This document shows, one piece after another, positions 1 to 11,789 of a stretch of DNA of 64,000 nucleotides. The stretch comes from Gracilaria gracilis (Eukaryota > Rhodophyta > Florideophyceae > Gracilariales > Gracilariaceae). Location of the stretch: NCBI GenBank assembly GCA_030374805.1, contig JARGSG010000241.1:1-64000 (forward strand). The letters run 5' to 3'. The notes beneath the pieces were generated by a model. The model was not told the DNA's origin, did not search any database, and saw only the letters and a program-made list of their open reading frames with translations. The position numbers were made by a program, and so were the translations under genes. Numbering within the stretch: the first letter of the stretch is position 1; every line of letters begins with the position of its first letter.

Positions 1-116
1 CACTCGCGAATTCACTCGTGGCGAGGTTAGGTCTTTTGCCCTTGTCTCCATTTGGAAGGTCATTGGGAGTCCCGGCAATTGGCTGTCGATTATCCCGTTG
101 TACGGTTGTTCTTGTC

Positions 117-2239
117 ATGACGCTGTCAGATCGTCGGAAGACACGCAGTCAGACTGGAAGATCGGATCCGCCACTTCCGTCACGGATCCGCACCCGTTCA
201 CGGTCCCGGAACGAAGGGATGCCGGCTACTGAAGCTGTGCCGACGACCACTAGACTTCCGCCCACGTCGTTGATCAACCCTCATCGAGATGATGGACCTG
301 CTCCTGCCGTTGCTGGTCCCGCCCCTATAGTAGGAGGTACGGTACCTTCCGTAGCTCCCACTCCGGAGGCACCTCTGAGGACTACTGTCAATGACACCCC
401 CCACTTAACTGTGGAAGAGCAGTTCCGCTCTGTGCGGGCTGCCCATGCTACCCTTGCTAAGGAGTTGTCGCTACTTCGAAAGAAGGTGAATGACACTGCT
501 TTGCAGGACTTTTCTGAGGATCTCCGCGTATTGCGTGGTGATGTCAACTCCCTCTTGGAAGCTTTCGGAGGACCCGCTAATCTCGTGGAGGACGTGGCTG
601 AGAAGTTTACTCGCCTCCGCGCCCGTCTAGAAACGGTGGAACAAACCGTCCTGGTTGGAGCCAATCGCACGGCTGAGCCAGTTGCTGTTTGACACCATGA
701 CAAGAAGGTCAGTGGATCCAAAGCACGCAAGGAGCGGAAGAACCACGACTCTGATTCGTCAGCATCTTCTCTTTCTTCACGCCGGTCAACTGGGTATGAT
801 TCGTCCGACTCGTCGGTAGAAGAAGCCCCTCGTGAGCGTTCGTCACGCTCAAAGCGGTCATCAGCCACCCAAGGTGTGATACGCGCCCGCTCGAAGGGAA
901 GGAAGCACTCCGGATTAAAGAAGTTGAAGCCTACCAACCTGCTCTACAAGAAGCTGTTGTCATACCAGTATTACCGTTTGGAGGACGTCTCATTGGATAA
1001 AACTTCCCGTGGAACGGGAAAGGTCAAAGACTGTATCAAACGGATGCAGCTGTCGCTCCGTAATCAACTGTTTACAGGCGATGATCCTATCTTGGTGTTG
1101 GATTTCTTATCACGCTTTGTAGCGGAAGCCGATATCCTTGGGATGAATGAAGGACAGGCGTTTGTCGCGCTGCCCTATTTTCTACGCGGACGTGCGGAAG
1201 ACCAGTACAACTCTGTAAGAGGTTCATCTCGCGCCTCTGAAGGAGGGGTTACCTGCTGGCCTGAAGCAGTTCAGTATCTACTGAGGTCATATGCCACTGG
1301 AACCGCCATCCAGTCGGCTCTCCTCGCTCTGAGAGACACCAAACAACGCCCCGGCCAAACGGAAACCGATTACTCGGTGCGCCTGAATAAGGCCTTCCAC
1401 CGTTGTGGCAATGTTTATTCCGCTCAAGAGCGTTGTACAATGCTCGTTGATGGACTAGACCCGGCTATACGGACCCTAATGGCCCGTCGCCGTTAGGAGA
1501 ACCATATGATTACGTACTTGGAGCTAGTGCAGTATGCAGGCGCCGAAGGCAATGCGCTACGTGCACGAGTCCCGGGTACCCGGTTGAAGTCCGCTAAAGC
1601 ATTGATGTTGGAATCCGAAACCCCGTCGGCGTCAATGCTGGCTGATGAACACTCCCAAAAGGAGTATGATCAGGTGCACTTTGCCCGTAGCGACGTGCTT
1701 TCAATCCCGACAGCGCAGCTTCCTTAAAGCACGGATGCCTCGTTTCAGACGGCTCCGGACGATACACTGCTGTATGCAGATTCGAACCGAGTTCGACCGC
1801 CTCGACTGTCATATGAGAACGGTGGAACCCGGGCCTCACGGCCTGGCTCGCAAGCTTCCCGCCCGGTGGTGCGATTCTCGAATAATCGGAACTTCAATGG
1901 CATTGTTGGATTGATCTGTCACCTCTGCTATACGCGAGGGCATACTTCTTCGCAGTGCGTTTTAACCATGCGTGAATGGGCGCAATTCATCGCCAACTAC
2001 GAAGCCCTCTCTCCGAAGAGAAGGCTTCCGTTCCGATGGCATCGTACATCCGCGTGAAGATGGATATTCCACGCACAATTGCGGCTCCGATTGCCCAGAA
2101 CATGGTGACTTCTCACCCCCGTACCCCTCTGGAGGGAAATTCAACCGCTGCTGCGGACGCTTCTGCCGCTGGTGTCCAGGCATCAATGGTTCAGAACACT
2201 GAGCACACGCCTCAGGCGGAATCTGCTCAGAAAAACTAA
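117..2239 (+). pseudogene. gag: gag polyprotein of gypsy copy A, broken
   Basis: Gag forms the particle and binds element RNA. The likely start is the ATG at 117, matched by the ATG at 56746 in copy B. The N-terminal part is Pro/Arg-rich with a coiled-coil-like stretch. The central part (about 876-1496) is the capsid-like region, and a CX2CX4HX4C zinc knuckle lies at 1917-1958. The frame is broken by TGA at 690-692, TAG at 1494-1496, TAA at 1725-1727 and a 1-nt shift near 2005-2020. Copy B has sense codons at the first two of these positions. The gene ends at TAA 2237-2239, and pol follows in the -1 frame. Confidence 0.85.
2230..2239 (+). promoter_or_regulatory. candidate gag-pol -1 frameshift site, copy A
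   Basis: The gag frame ends with codons AAA-AAC-TAA preceded by G. The same ten bases occur at 58848-58857 in copy B, and in both copies pol lies in the -1 frame relative to gag. A slip at the A-run just before the stop would join gag to pol. G-AAA-AAC is close to, but not exactly, the canonical eukaryotic heptamer. No downstream pseudoknot was modelled. Confidence 0.5.
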
Positions 2240-2241
2240 TT

Positions 2242-5200
2242 GTGGGAGTCTCCTCTCTTGGAGAGGCGCCCTCAGAGTTGAGGCTGAAGGCACCCGAGGC
2301 GTCCCTACCTCGCTCCCAGGTCCGAAATCTCTCGAGGAAACAGAACGTCGAAGACGTGAACTCAGATCACCTTGGTGTTCTTCATCGACCGTGGATACGG
2401 GTAAGAAATAACCGGTTCCCGGATAGAGTTATGGTGATGGCCAAACGCAATTACAAGGTCTATGTCGACCTTGGCCTTTCACCCCAGTTTATGGTGCATT
2501 ATCTCACTGTATTAAATACAGGCGCAGGTCCGAACTTCATTTTTGAGACAGCATTGCCACCCGCCTTGCGGTCACACATTCGCTGTGGCGACATTCTTGA
2601 CGCCGCTGACGCGAATAACAACTCGTTGTCAACGGTAGAATACATCGAGTTGGTAATCCGCTTGGGCTCATGCGTGGCGAAGCTCGACTTTGTTGTTTGT
2701 CGGTCCCTGGCCGCCCCAGTCATTTTGGGGTGTGACTTTTGCGACCGCTTTGTCGATGCCATTAGGCCCCGCCAGAGGCGTGTTGAAATGGAAGATGGTT
2801 CGTCCGTGCCGATTGTTCGTCTTCCCTTGAGGCATGCCTCCAAGAAGCATGTACCTCTACCTGGGGCGCAGGAAGCACCACCGAGTTCTCAGGAATCTAC
2901 GAAGCTTCGTGTTGCCTCCGCGACACGCATGCCTCCAGAGTCTCAAGTCTGGGTACAGGTGAACTCCCGTCAACAGGGCTTACGAATCTTCCAGCCATTG
3001 CGGTCGTTGTATGATAAATACTCTCTTGCCATTGCTAATGGAGTGGTTCCGGTGGAACCGGATAATCCGTTTTACGTGTTGATAGCCAATCTAGGCAAAA
3101 CAACCCAGTATCTGGTGAAAAACCAAGTAATTGGCTCGGTCATGCCGCATCCAACGGCGTTGGTACCGACGAAGATGACTGCTGCCGATGTGCTCGGAAT
3201 CGTTCACTCTAAGGAGGGGGAGGAGTCTGAATCTCATTCGTCTCCGTCGCCGAGTCTCTCGGGTCAGCAACCTGTTAAGACAGAGAAGACACGCGTTCCG
3301 ACGAGTTACGACCAATTGGACCCAGTGAAGGAATTGGAAGAACTCGACCTCGGACATGTTCCAGAGACACACCGCAAACGAATACGCGATATGCTTCGTG
3401 AGTTCACAACAATGTGGGATGGTTCTCTCGGATAGATAAATACCACGGAACACCGGATTGATCTCCTTCCGAACTCTCGGCCAGTAGCCCAACATCCATA
3501 CAGGGCAGGGCCCAAGGCCAGAGAAGAAGAACAATTTCAGGTGGACAAGATGCTCCGTGCAGGAGTTATAAAACCGGCACATTCGCCGTGGGCATCACCA
3601 GTGGTACTGGCTCCGAAACCGGATGGTTCCTGGCGCTTCTGTATCTACTATCGTCGTCTAAACGCTCTTACCGTCAAGGACGTGTACTCTATTCCACGCA
3701 TGGATGAATACATCGATTCTCTCGGAAATGCTACAGTATTCACGGCATTGGATGCTAACTGGGGGTACTGGCAGGTTCCAGTGAGAAAGGAGGATCAGGA
3801 CAAGACAGCGTTTGTCTGCCATTCTGGCCTCTACCGTTTTAAACGGATGCCCTTTTGGTTTAACCAATGCTCCCGCTACTTTTCAGCGTGCTATTGATAT
3901 CCTACTGGCCCGCTTCAAGTGGCGTACTTGTCTCGTCTACCTTGACGACGTCATTGTATTCTCAGATAATCTGGATGATCACCTCACACATGTGAGAGAC
4001 ATAATGGCCACGTTACGGAACGCCGGAGTGACACTCAAGCTGAGGAAATGCAAATTCTTCACGGATACTGTCAAGTATCTGGGTCACATAATCCGTCCAG
4101 GACGTGTCATGATCGAGGGAGCTCGTGTGAAGTCGCTGAAACAGGCCACGGAACCGACTAACCAGACTGAACTGAGATCCTTTCTAGGATTAGTCAACGT
4201 CTATAGACGGTTTATTCCCAACTTCGTGGACATTGCGGCACTTCTCAACGCGCTTCTGCGGAAGGGTCAACCGCCTAAGTTGGACCCATTCACGTCTACT
4301 CAGACGGAAGCTTTTAACTCTCTCAGAGAGGCTGTAACCACGGCACCAGTATTGTCACTACCGAAACCGGGACTTTCATATACCGTGGACACGGATTCTA
4401 GTGACTACCAGGTAGGCTGCGCCTTGTTTCAAACCACCCCGGAGGGGGAACGCAAGCCAATTGGGTACTCGTCCCGTTCATTGAACGTGCATGAGAAGAA
4501 TTAATCCGTCTCGGAGAAGGAATGTCTTGCAGTTGTGTGGGCATTATGCACACTACGCCTCTACCTCATGGGTGCTCATTTCACCGTTTACACGGATCAC
4601 CCATCATTGAGATGGCTACTCTCCATATCGGAGCCTTCAGGCCGCTTAATGCGTTGGAGGCTGCGTCTTGCAGAGTTCGACTTCGACGTCGCCGACAAGA
4701 AGGGCGTCAACAATACACAAGCCGACGCCCTTTCTCGCCTACCCACCACAGGGGAAGCTTTAGCCGTCGATGACGAGGAAATACCCTGCTTCGCAGTTGA
4801 CGACTACACCGCAGGTGAACTGGATGATATCGGAGAGGAATGGCCAGACGAACTGGATTATGACCAGGAACTGGATGACCTACTCGCTGTCAGCGAAAGT
4901 GCGAACCCCCTACCAGGGAACTTCGTACCCGTCACAACGGAGGAGATGGTTAGGGAACAATTCAGCGATCTTTACTGCACGAAGACTCGGGCGCAACTCA
5001 ATGGAGGAGCTGATCTCCCCTTTCTGGTGAATGATATTGGATATCTCGTTCGCACGGTAACTGGAAACCCACAAATAGTGATGCCACACGACCTACAATC
5101 TCGGGTGTTACACTTATCACACTATGCCAAACTTAGTGGTCACGTCGGAGGACGGAAACTGTACCTTACATTGCGAAGGAAATTCTACTGGCCAGCAATG

Positions 5201-7497
5201 GCTGTAGATTGCTACGCAGCTGTGCGGTTCTGCCTCAAGTGTGCTCGGAATCACGTCAAGCTTCGCCACCATGCGACGAAGTTAAAGCTCTTCCCCGCAA
5301 GGGCGCCCCTGGAATTCGTAGCCATCGGTATTTTGGGACCGTTCCTCGCTACTAAGCGGCGTAACAAATTTCTACTCTTGATCACGAATCGTTTCTCGAA
5401 GCTCGTTCGTACCGTACCATTACGGAGAATCACGTCACTGACGGTCGCGCCAGCATTCGTCACCCGTTCGGCATTCGTCTACGGTCCACTGGTGAATCTA
5501 CTCTCGGACAACGGGAAACAGTTTGCCTCCCAGTTCTTCGGGGATGTATGCAGAGTTCTGGATGTCAAGAATCTCTTTACGACAACCTACCACCCCCAGT
5601 GTAGTGGGCAGGCTGAACGGTTTAACCGGACGCTGTTAGCAGCGTTCCGTTCATACGTAGCCGATCACCCCACCACTTGGGACCTGTTCATCGATGCGCT
5701 GAAATTCGCATACAACGCTCAGATACTCGGTACTACGGGATTGACTCCATTTGAATTGGTTCTGTCTCTCACCCCACCGCCCGTGGCGCTCGAAGCACAG
5801 CCAACGCTGGATCAATTTCCTTCGACGAAGGGATACAGGGAAATCTGGAAGACATGGCTTACCAAGCTGGTCCCTTCAGCACAACGGTCAATGGCCCGGG
5901 CACAAGCGGCATATAAGCGTGATTCCGATGAGCGAGCCCCTCGAAGACCACCCGCCCTTAAGGAAGGGGACTATGTGTTCATCCGTAAGGAGTATTGGAA
6001 CCCAGGCAAGGAGAAACGCCACAAGCTCTCACCCATCGCCGACGGTCCCTTCAAGATAATTGCGGTGGAATCTGACACTGGTTGTAGTGGAGATGGGTCA
6101 GCAACACGAACGCATTTCCGGCGATCGCGTGGTTTTTGAACCCCTGCCTGCGAGAAACGACCCATCAAGTGGACATTCTACTGCAGAGCGGAAAAGAATA
6201 CTACAGACACACCTCATCCACCCCCGATCGACGGTCCTTAGGAGGTACCACAACCTAATAGGGGACTCTCGGATTTGCCGATTTTATCGGACTCTACGCG
6301 CCCTGGTGCTTCGCTGTCTGAAGCCCCGCCACGTGGCGTAATTATTCGCCGCCTTGGCGCGTTGACACCCACTCCCCATGTCGCTCCATCTAAGAAGGGG
6401 GACTCGTTAATCTTCATGCTTCCGCGCTGTCGCGTGAGTAACACAGTGTGGCACGGAGGAGAGACAGCGCTAATGCGCAAGCAAAGCCCTCTTGGGAGCC
6501 CGGCGTCTCATCAAATTCTTCGCCTCTCGAGGCAGAAGCGGAATTGTCACCAGACACTACCGCCGTGCGGGACAAGACCGAGGAGACTCAGTCGTTACGG
6601 GCGAAGCCGTTGCCTACGCCGCATAGCGCGCCGGGAGTGATTACGTTGCATAGCGGAGTGGAAACACTGCCAAAGGCGCCGTTGAGCTCGCACGTTCAAG
6701 ACGGAGAAGAGTCGTCGGAGACTAAGTCGCTCAACACGCTTGAGGCGGGCCAGACCGTGGACACGTCGCTAAATGCCCAGCAGGGAAGTGCCAACCGTAG
6801 CACACGGACTACACCTATGAGGGAGATCAGCTCAGCGAGCGAACCACGTCGACAAACCGAGCTGACACCTCCCGTGCATACGTAGGCGGCATACGCCACG
6901 GCGCAGACCAATGACGGCCACCCGTTGACAACATCACGTTCCACCACGGCGAGACCGGTTCAATAAGGGTTACCGTTGACGCGAGCGCGTTCGACGCCAC
7001 ACACAACTCCGTCGAAACGGTCGCTACCACGCAAACTTGCGGTACGCCCACCTGGGACTCCCGCGGGAGAAGGAACTCTACCGGAACAAGGAAACGGGAA
7101 CACCAACACCGCGAGACGCGTGACCACCGACCCAAGTAGGGGACCACACCGCGAAGGTACAGTGCCACCAACCTTGTTGGACACAACACGGTCTAACTGG
7201 AGCACTGACGCAGTGCCACACACGGTGAAGCCGCCGGAGAGCTCTCCGAAGCAGGATGTCGTAATCACACGGCAAGGCCGGGAAGTCTTCCGACAGGAGT
7301 TCGTAGTCGACCACATAGTAGAACACTCATACCACCCGTTGGGTTATATACAGTATCTTGTACGTTGGTACGGCTACGGACCCGAGGCTGACTCGGATGA
7401 GCCAATCGAGTATCTCCCACGATCGAAAGTGGTGCAGTACCATCAGCGTACTCTCACGGGTCTCCCGGCAAAAATTGTCAACGCCCAAGTGGGATAA
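2242..7497 (+). pseudogene. pol: pol polyprotein of gypsy copy A (PR-RT-RH-IN-chromodomain), broken
   Basis: Pol cuts the polyprotein, copies RNA to DNA and integrates it. The protease region (about 2500-2760) shows NTGAG where DTGA is expected, then ILGCDF. Reverse transcriptase (3541-4150) has the YLDD active site near 3940. RNase H spans about 4370-4740. The integrase (about 5090-6080) keeps SDNG and an E in SGQAERF but has G in place of the expected first Asp in the AIGILGP segment. A chromodomain-like tail (VRWYGYGPEADS) lies at about 7300-7440. Lesions are TAG at 3433, a 1-nt insertion near 3855, TAA at 4502, and frame changes near 6075 and again before 6448. The span from 4535 to about 6075 is otherwise open. 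Confidence 0.88.
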
Positions 7498-7671
7498 CAC
7501 GCCCCGAAGTGGAAGAGGCTAGCTCACCTAGAAGGAATTTGAGGAGTGGGAGAAGACGAAGCTGGCACTTGGGAAAGGAAAAATATACGTCAAAGACGGA
7601 AGTAGATTTAATGGCCATCAAGGCTATATCGTACAACAACACTGCATAGCGGGAATCAGTTGGAAGATGGA

Positions 7672-9678
7672 CTAAGCCCCCGACCCTTGGTTGGAGGGGC
7701 CCGGAGCGCCGTCACCAGTACTCCCATTGCTGAGATTGGATCCACCAGTAATGCGTGCAGCCAACGCGTCCCGCATTGCGGCGACGTCCCCGCTCGCGAC
7801 AGTTGCGGAAAGTCCAACTCCTCGGAGGAACTGGGCGATCACAGCCGCCTCACCGGTTCCACCCCCAGAGGGGAGGATGGCAGGCACCTCGATCACATCT
7901 GGTTCGTCCAGAAGGGAAGCCACTACGGCACCTACCGACGAAGGTTCGGGCGCGGGTGGATTCACCGGCTCAGCCGTCGCCATTCCCGGCGCTGTCGTGT
8001 CATTGGAGGTCGGCTCAGCCGCGTTGGCGGAAGGAACCTCTTCGACTACGTCGTTATCATACCTCACCTCGGGTTCGTCGTCCATCATTTGGTCGTCGTC
8101 ACCGCCGTAGGCGTGGTAAAAGTTGTCAGCGTCGACGAAGCCAACGAGATGCCCGTAAGGGGTATACCTCGGAGCCATCCGGAGAGCCGCTGCTTCAGCT
8201 GCGGTGATCTCTTGCACCTCCCAGGGATTGAAAAAGATGATGTCTCCCGCCAAGAGCGTGCGTCGTCCCGGAGACCGGTCAAAACCGTCGTCCTCGTGAC
8301 GGCGGCCGCTCTGAGCGAAGGGCACGCTGGCCCAATCAATTGGGTCGACTACGTCGAGGAGCCGAAGAACTTCTTCGGCATTGTTTTCACCTCCCAGAAA
8401 GACCCGCAACGAGAGTTCTCGGATGCACGCCCGAAGGCGAGGCGGGAAATACCACAGTCGATACTGGTCATATACTTCCCATAGGAGATAAGCCGCAGTG
8501 CGGATTGCCCACTCGGTGAGCACCACGGACCACAGTCAGGAATACGGATCCTCGATGAGGCAGGAGCCCAGATAGGAGACGACCGGGGGCAACTCAACGT
8601 AGCACCCGCGACACACCTCCACCGAGGACCACCAAGTAAGAATGGGAACGTAAAGGCCCAGCCGGTGATTGTGCCGGATTCGATTGATCTCCGTGTTTTG
8701 ATACGGGACTAGAAACTTGAAACGGGAACGCGCACGACGCTCATTGCGGATGAAGTTCTGTAACCACCGCGAACGGGACTCCCGGCGAAGATACCTGAAC
8801 TCCGCCCGGATGATTGGATGAATCCAACACACCGCCTCCTGGCGTACATTAGGACGTCTTCTCCAGCAGTAAGTCTCAACCACCACCAAGCGGGCGCAAT
8901 GCGAAATCTCGCCTTGTATACGGTACAACCGGAGATCAAAGCTGATGGAATCAGGAATTTGGAACTCGAAGTTCGCCCGGCTCTGCCGCGCATAGCCCAA
9001 GCGAACCAATGCCGCCTGAGCGGAAGCCAGCGACTCGCCGGAACGCTGCAAGATTGCGTGAGGGGGAACGGAAACCCGTCGACGCCAATCCCACGAAGTG
9101 GTGACTAACGCCGGAAGATTACCAGGAAGGCGATCAGTACCGTCTGCATAGGACACGATAAGCTCCTCGTTGAAAACGGCTGTCGGATGAAACCACGGAG
9201 CAGCCCGGAAGATATGCGCGTGAACGCGAGGACTCAGCCTGACTAGCTCGTCTTAGGAAGGCCACGGCACGTCATGCATGACGTGACCATGGGGCTGCTG
9301 CCCCGGAGGGAGAATGTGCCCGCCACTGGCGTTGAGTCTCTGGGACGCCCCAGAAACATTGCCGCCTTGCGGAAGAGGCACCGAACGAAATCCGGAGAAG
9401 TATCCCGAGTTCGGAGGTTGACCGCTCATCGTGCGAGGTACTCGAGGAACGGGAAGGTTGGTAATAACACCGCGAGAGCGAGTTGAAGACTGTTGTGAAC
9501 AGGATTGATCGTCGCTGGAGCGAGGTTTGCACTGTCGAGTGGTAGTGACTTGATCTTCGCGAGGCAAGATGGAATCCGAAGACTTCGGGGATGCGCTTTT
9601 ATGCCCACGGTTGGGAGTTCGACCCGCCATCGCGACGCCGTGGCTCACTCTTAAGGAGGAGGATATGAAGGAAAACAT
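7672..9678 (-). pseudogene. antisense ORF between pol and 3' LTR of gypsy copy A
   Basis: Reading leftward from ATG 9678, one frame stays open for 669 codons with only two stops, TAA at 9253-9255 and TGA at 8536-8538. It ends just beyond the 3' end of pol. The N-terminal ~140 residues are Ser/Pro/Gln-rich and low in complexity. The middle (about 9150-8530) is rich in Arg, aromatic residues and Leu. The last part carries a very acidic patch (GDDDQMMDDEPEV) and an Ala/Pro/Thr-rich tail. No family is recognised. The two stops are comparable to the lesion density of gag and pol in the same copy, so the frame was probably once under selection. Antisense additional ORFs at this position are known in some plant LTR elements; whether this is related is unknown. 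Copy B is truncated before this region. Confidence 0.6.
9650..9675 (+). promoter_or_regulatory. polypurine tract of gypsy copy A
   Basis: The run AAGGAGGAGGATATGAAGG lies about 20 bases before the 3' LTR, where a plus-strand primer is expected. It abuts the start codon of the antisense ORF (9676-9678). Confidence 0.5.
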
Positions 9679-9690
9679 TCCTTGGAGGCG

Positions 9691-10517
9691 ATTTGAGGTA
9701 CTTGGTTAATTTCCGCATCATGCGTTAGTAGTTATATATGAGTTACACCGCTATTAGCGTTTCGCCTCGCTGAAGTAATTTCCACACATGTACACGTGGA
9801 TTGCACGGCTTGAGGCGCCGCTTAGCGGGTGTGAATAGCACACGTGTAGCACGGACATGCTGGAGGCAGTGCATCCAGCATTGCTGTATTTATTTAGATA
9901 TTTTATAGCTTATTTCGCCGGCGCACCCACTGTCAGTGGTGCGCCGAGCTCAGTACTTAGAGGGTTGAGCACCGCTCCCCCAAGTAAACTGCCCCTCGCC
10001 AAGCAAGGGATTTCTGGTTGTAACTATCACGCCTTCGCGGATTGTTCACCTCCAAGTGGAGTGACGACTGCGTTGTTTACGTATAGTTACCCACCCTTGT
10101 GGCGCTCAGAGTATAACCACTATTTGTGTGTCTCGTTCCGACCTATTGTCGTATACTCGCCCCTGTATTGGGTTTGCTTTATTCTCTCTCTCTTTTCCCC
10201 ACTCTGGTGGTTTGCTTTCTCCCCTTTTTGGGTTTGCCTTTTTGCCCTGTTCTCAGTGGCCCGTTTCGGACACCTTGTCGCTGCCGTGCTACTCTCTTTC
10301 GAGGACTCATCTCGTGACCGTTTGAACACGTGGATCTCTACCGACTACTAATCAGCCTACCGCTCCGACGCTTGTCGTGACGTTTTGACCTCGAATTTAC
10401 ACCCGGCTTAGCTGTGTCATTCCCGGAGTGCTCCGTTCGCTGTGCTGCCCTGTCGAGGGGAAGATTCCGAACGTCTTCGTGAGCCGGCGCTTTTCCCGCC
10501 AAATGCTTTGCTCCACA
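9691..10517 (+). repeat. 3' LTR of gypsy copy A (827 bp)
   Basis: This segment aligns end to end with the copy B 5' LTR once that LTR's three insertions are removed (about 829 bp). The shared right end is ACA followed in copy B by a primer-binding site. The left end here has drifted (ATTTGAGG against TGTTGGGG in copy B). It contains the uninterrupted target sites of the 19-kb transposon (TTTACGTATAGTTAC near 10080) and of the 247-bp insertion (CCGACGCTTGTC near 10375). Confidence 0.85.
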
Positions 10518-10711
10518 GATTCTTCGGTACCTGTTGGGGCCCCCTTTTCTTTCAAATTGGCTTTGTCATTTTTGAGAACAACACATAGCTGGAGTATGAT
10601 CATTGAATCACGCCAGAAGCCGACATCTAACCCCCCTCGTGATGTACAAAATTATGATGCAAGAACGATGGCTAATGTTGCGCAGCTGCCGGAATAGAAA
10701 GCAAGGCAGTC

Positions 10712-11263
10712 TTGTTCCTGTCGGAAACACATTCCTGCAACGATGACAGTATGCAGATTCTATTAGGGTCAAAGAAACGCCCAACTGGTACAAAACGGGA
10801 ACTAGAGCAATCGAAGCAAGTTTTGGCATTACATCGTGGAGCAGATGGTATTGAAAGGCTTGCTGAGGCAGCAAGCAAGCGGAACAAACTGTCTGAAAAG
10901 TTTCTTGAAGTATAGCATCAGCAATCTATGGTTAAATTGTTTTCTTTGCCTGGTACGGACCCAGCTATGCAGACACGGTTTCTGCAGCTCACGCAAATGC
11001 AGGCTCTCAAGAGGATTGAACTAAATGTCACTGCTTTTGATTCAATTCAAGAGCAGGTCCCCTCATCTCGTGAAGGGGCAGTTGGAGCTAGTTCTGAAGC
11101 AGCCCTTCGGACAGTGTTGCACGAATCCAATGATTGTGATTCTACACTAAATGGTATTTCCTCCCAATACGATGGAAAAGAATTGGTGGGCCCTATAGCA
11201 GGGTCTTCAAGGGAAGAAAGCGAGGCCGGCAATTCTCTTTTGTGTTTATCGACTGATGCCTAA
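10712..11263 (+). pseudogene. SANT/NAM-associated-like accessory gene of a Harbinger transposon, fragment
   Basis: Two stretches in the same frame (10712-10915 and 10928-11263) are split by a TAG at 10913-10915. The first has KKRPTGTKRELEQ followed by a charged helix, resembling the C-terminal domain of NAM-associated/SANT proteins that accompany PIF/Harbinger transposases and help them bind DNA. The N-terminal SANT part is not visible; the left flank is the gypsy LTR at 10517. It converges on the transposase at 11790-13166, so the two genes probably belong to one element. Family assignment is by motif only. Confidence 0.45.
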
Positions 11264-11789
11264 TGCTGTAATAGCGCACTGCTAGTGCCGCATGTCTGCT
11301 GCTGCTACTCTTGTTATTTTATGCCGCCACAAATGCGTCCGGGTCTGTTTTCCCACTACATGCGTTCCATCTTCTCGCCCTGAATGAACACGATGAATAT
11401 ACTGCTCAAAGCCCGTGGCCTGCGAGAGTGCCGTTGCTTTCGGCCGTTGCATAGCTGGTAACATCTTCCCATTGGTGTTGCCGTTTCGGTCTCTGCCTCC
11501 ATTTGTCGAAATGCGTAGGATATAAATCTGTTTTGAAGCAAGTTTTCCACCACCTCATGCTGTAGATAATCGCCCTCAGACCCATCTTTAGCGAACGAGG
11601 CGCATGGTTTTGCTTCCAGTTCTGCGCGCTGTCGCGCGTTTCTTACTGCTTCGTTGAGCCGTGTGCTTATTTTTTTGTGCCCGCCTCGCGCCCCTTTACT
11701 ATTCAGCTGCCACATATGTGTGAACATAACTTGTCGTTTTTAAGTATCGGCTTAGGGGCCTTTTGTTTGATGAACCAAACTGGAATCTA

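Larger units (their letters stand above)
1..10517 (+). mobile_element. Ty3/gypsy chromovirus-like retrotransposon, copy A (5' LTR outside window)
   Basis: The window opens in the untranslated leader of a Ty3/gypsy element. Gag, then pol in the order protease, reverse transcriptase, RNase H, integrase and chromodomain-like tail, then an opposite-strand ORF, a purine tract and the 3' LTR follow. Copy B at 35978-62106 aligns with it through gag and most of pol, which lets individual lesions be recognised. Every ORF of copy A is interrupted, so this is a dead element that could only move if helped in trans. Order and motifs are seen directly; the chromovirus assignment rests on the C-terminal chromodomain-like segment. 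Confidence 0.9.

Noticed and set aside
7660-8484. A 274-codon plus-strand ORF in the gypsy 3' region
   Set aside because: It overlaps the antisense frame, which continues for 669 codons with two stops. The plus-strand frame ends abruptly and has unlikely composition, so it is taken as a shadow.
11356-11727. A 123-codon minus-strand ORF after the Harbinger transposase
   Set aside because: No motif, and unclear relation to the neighbouring genes; kept out of the feature list.
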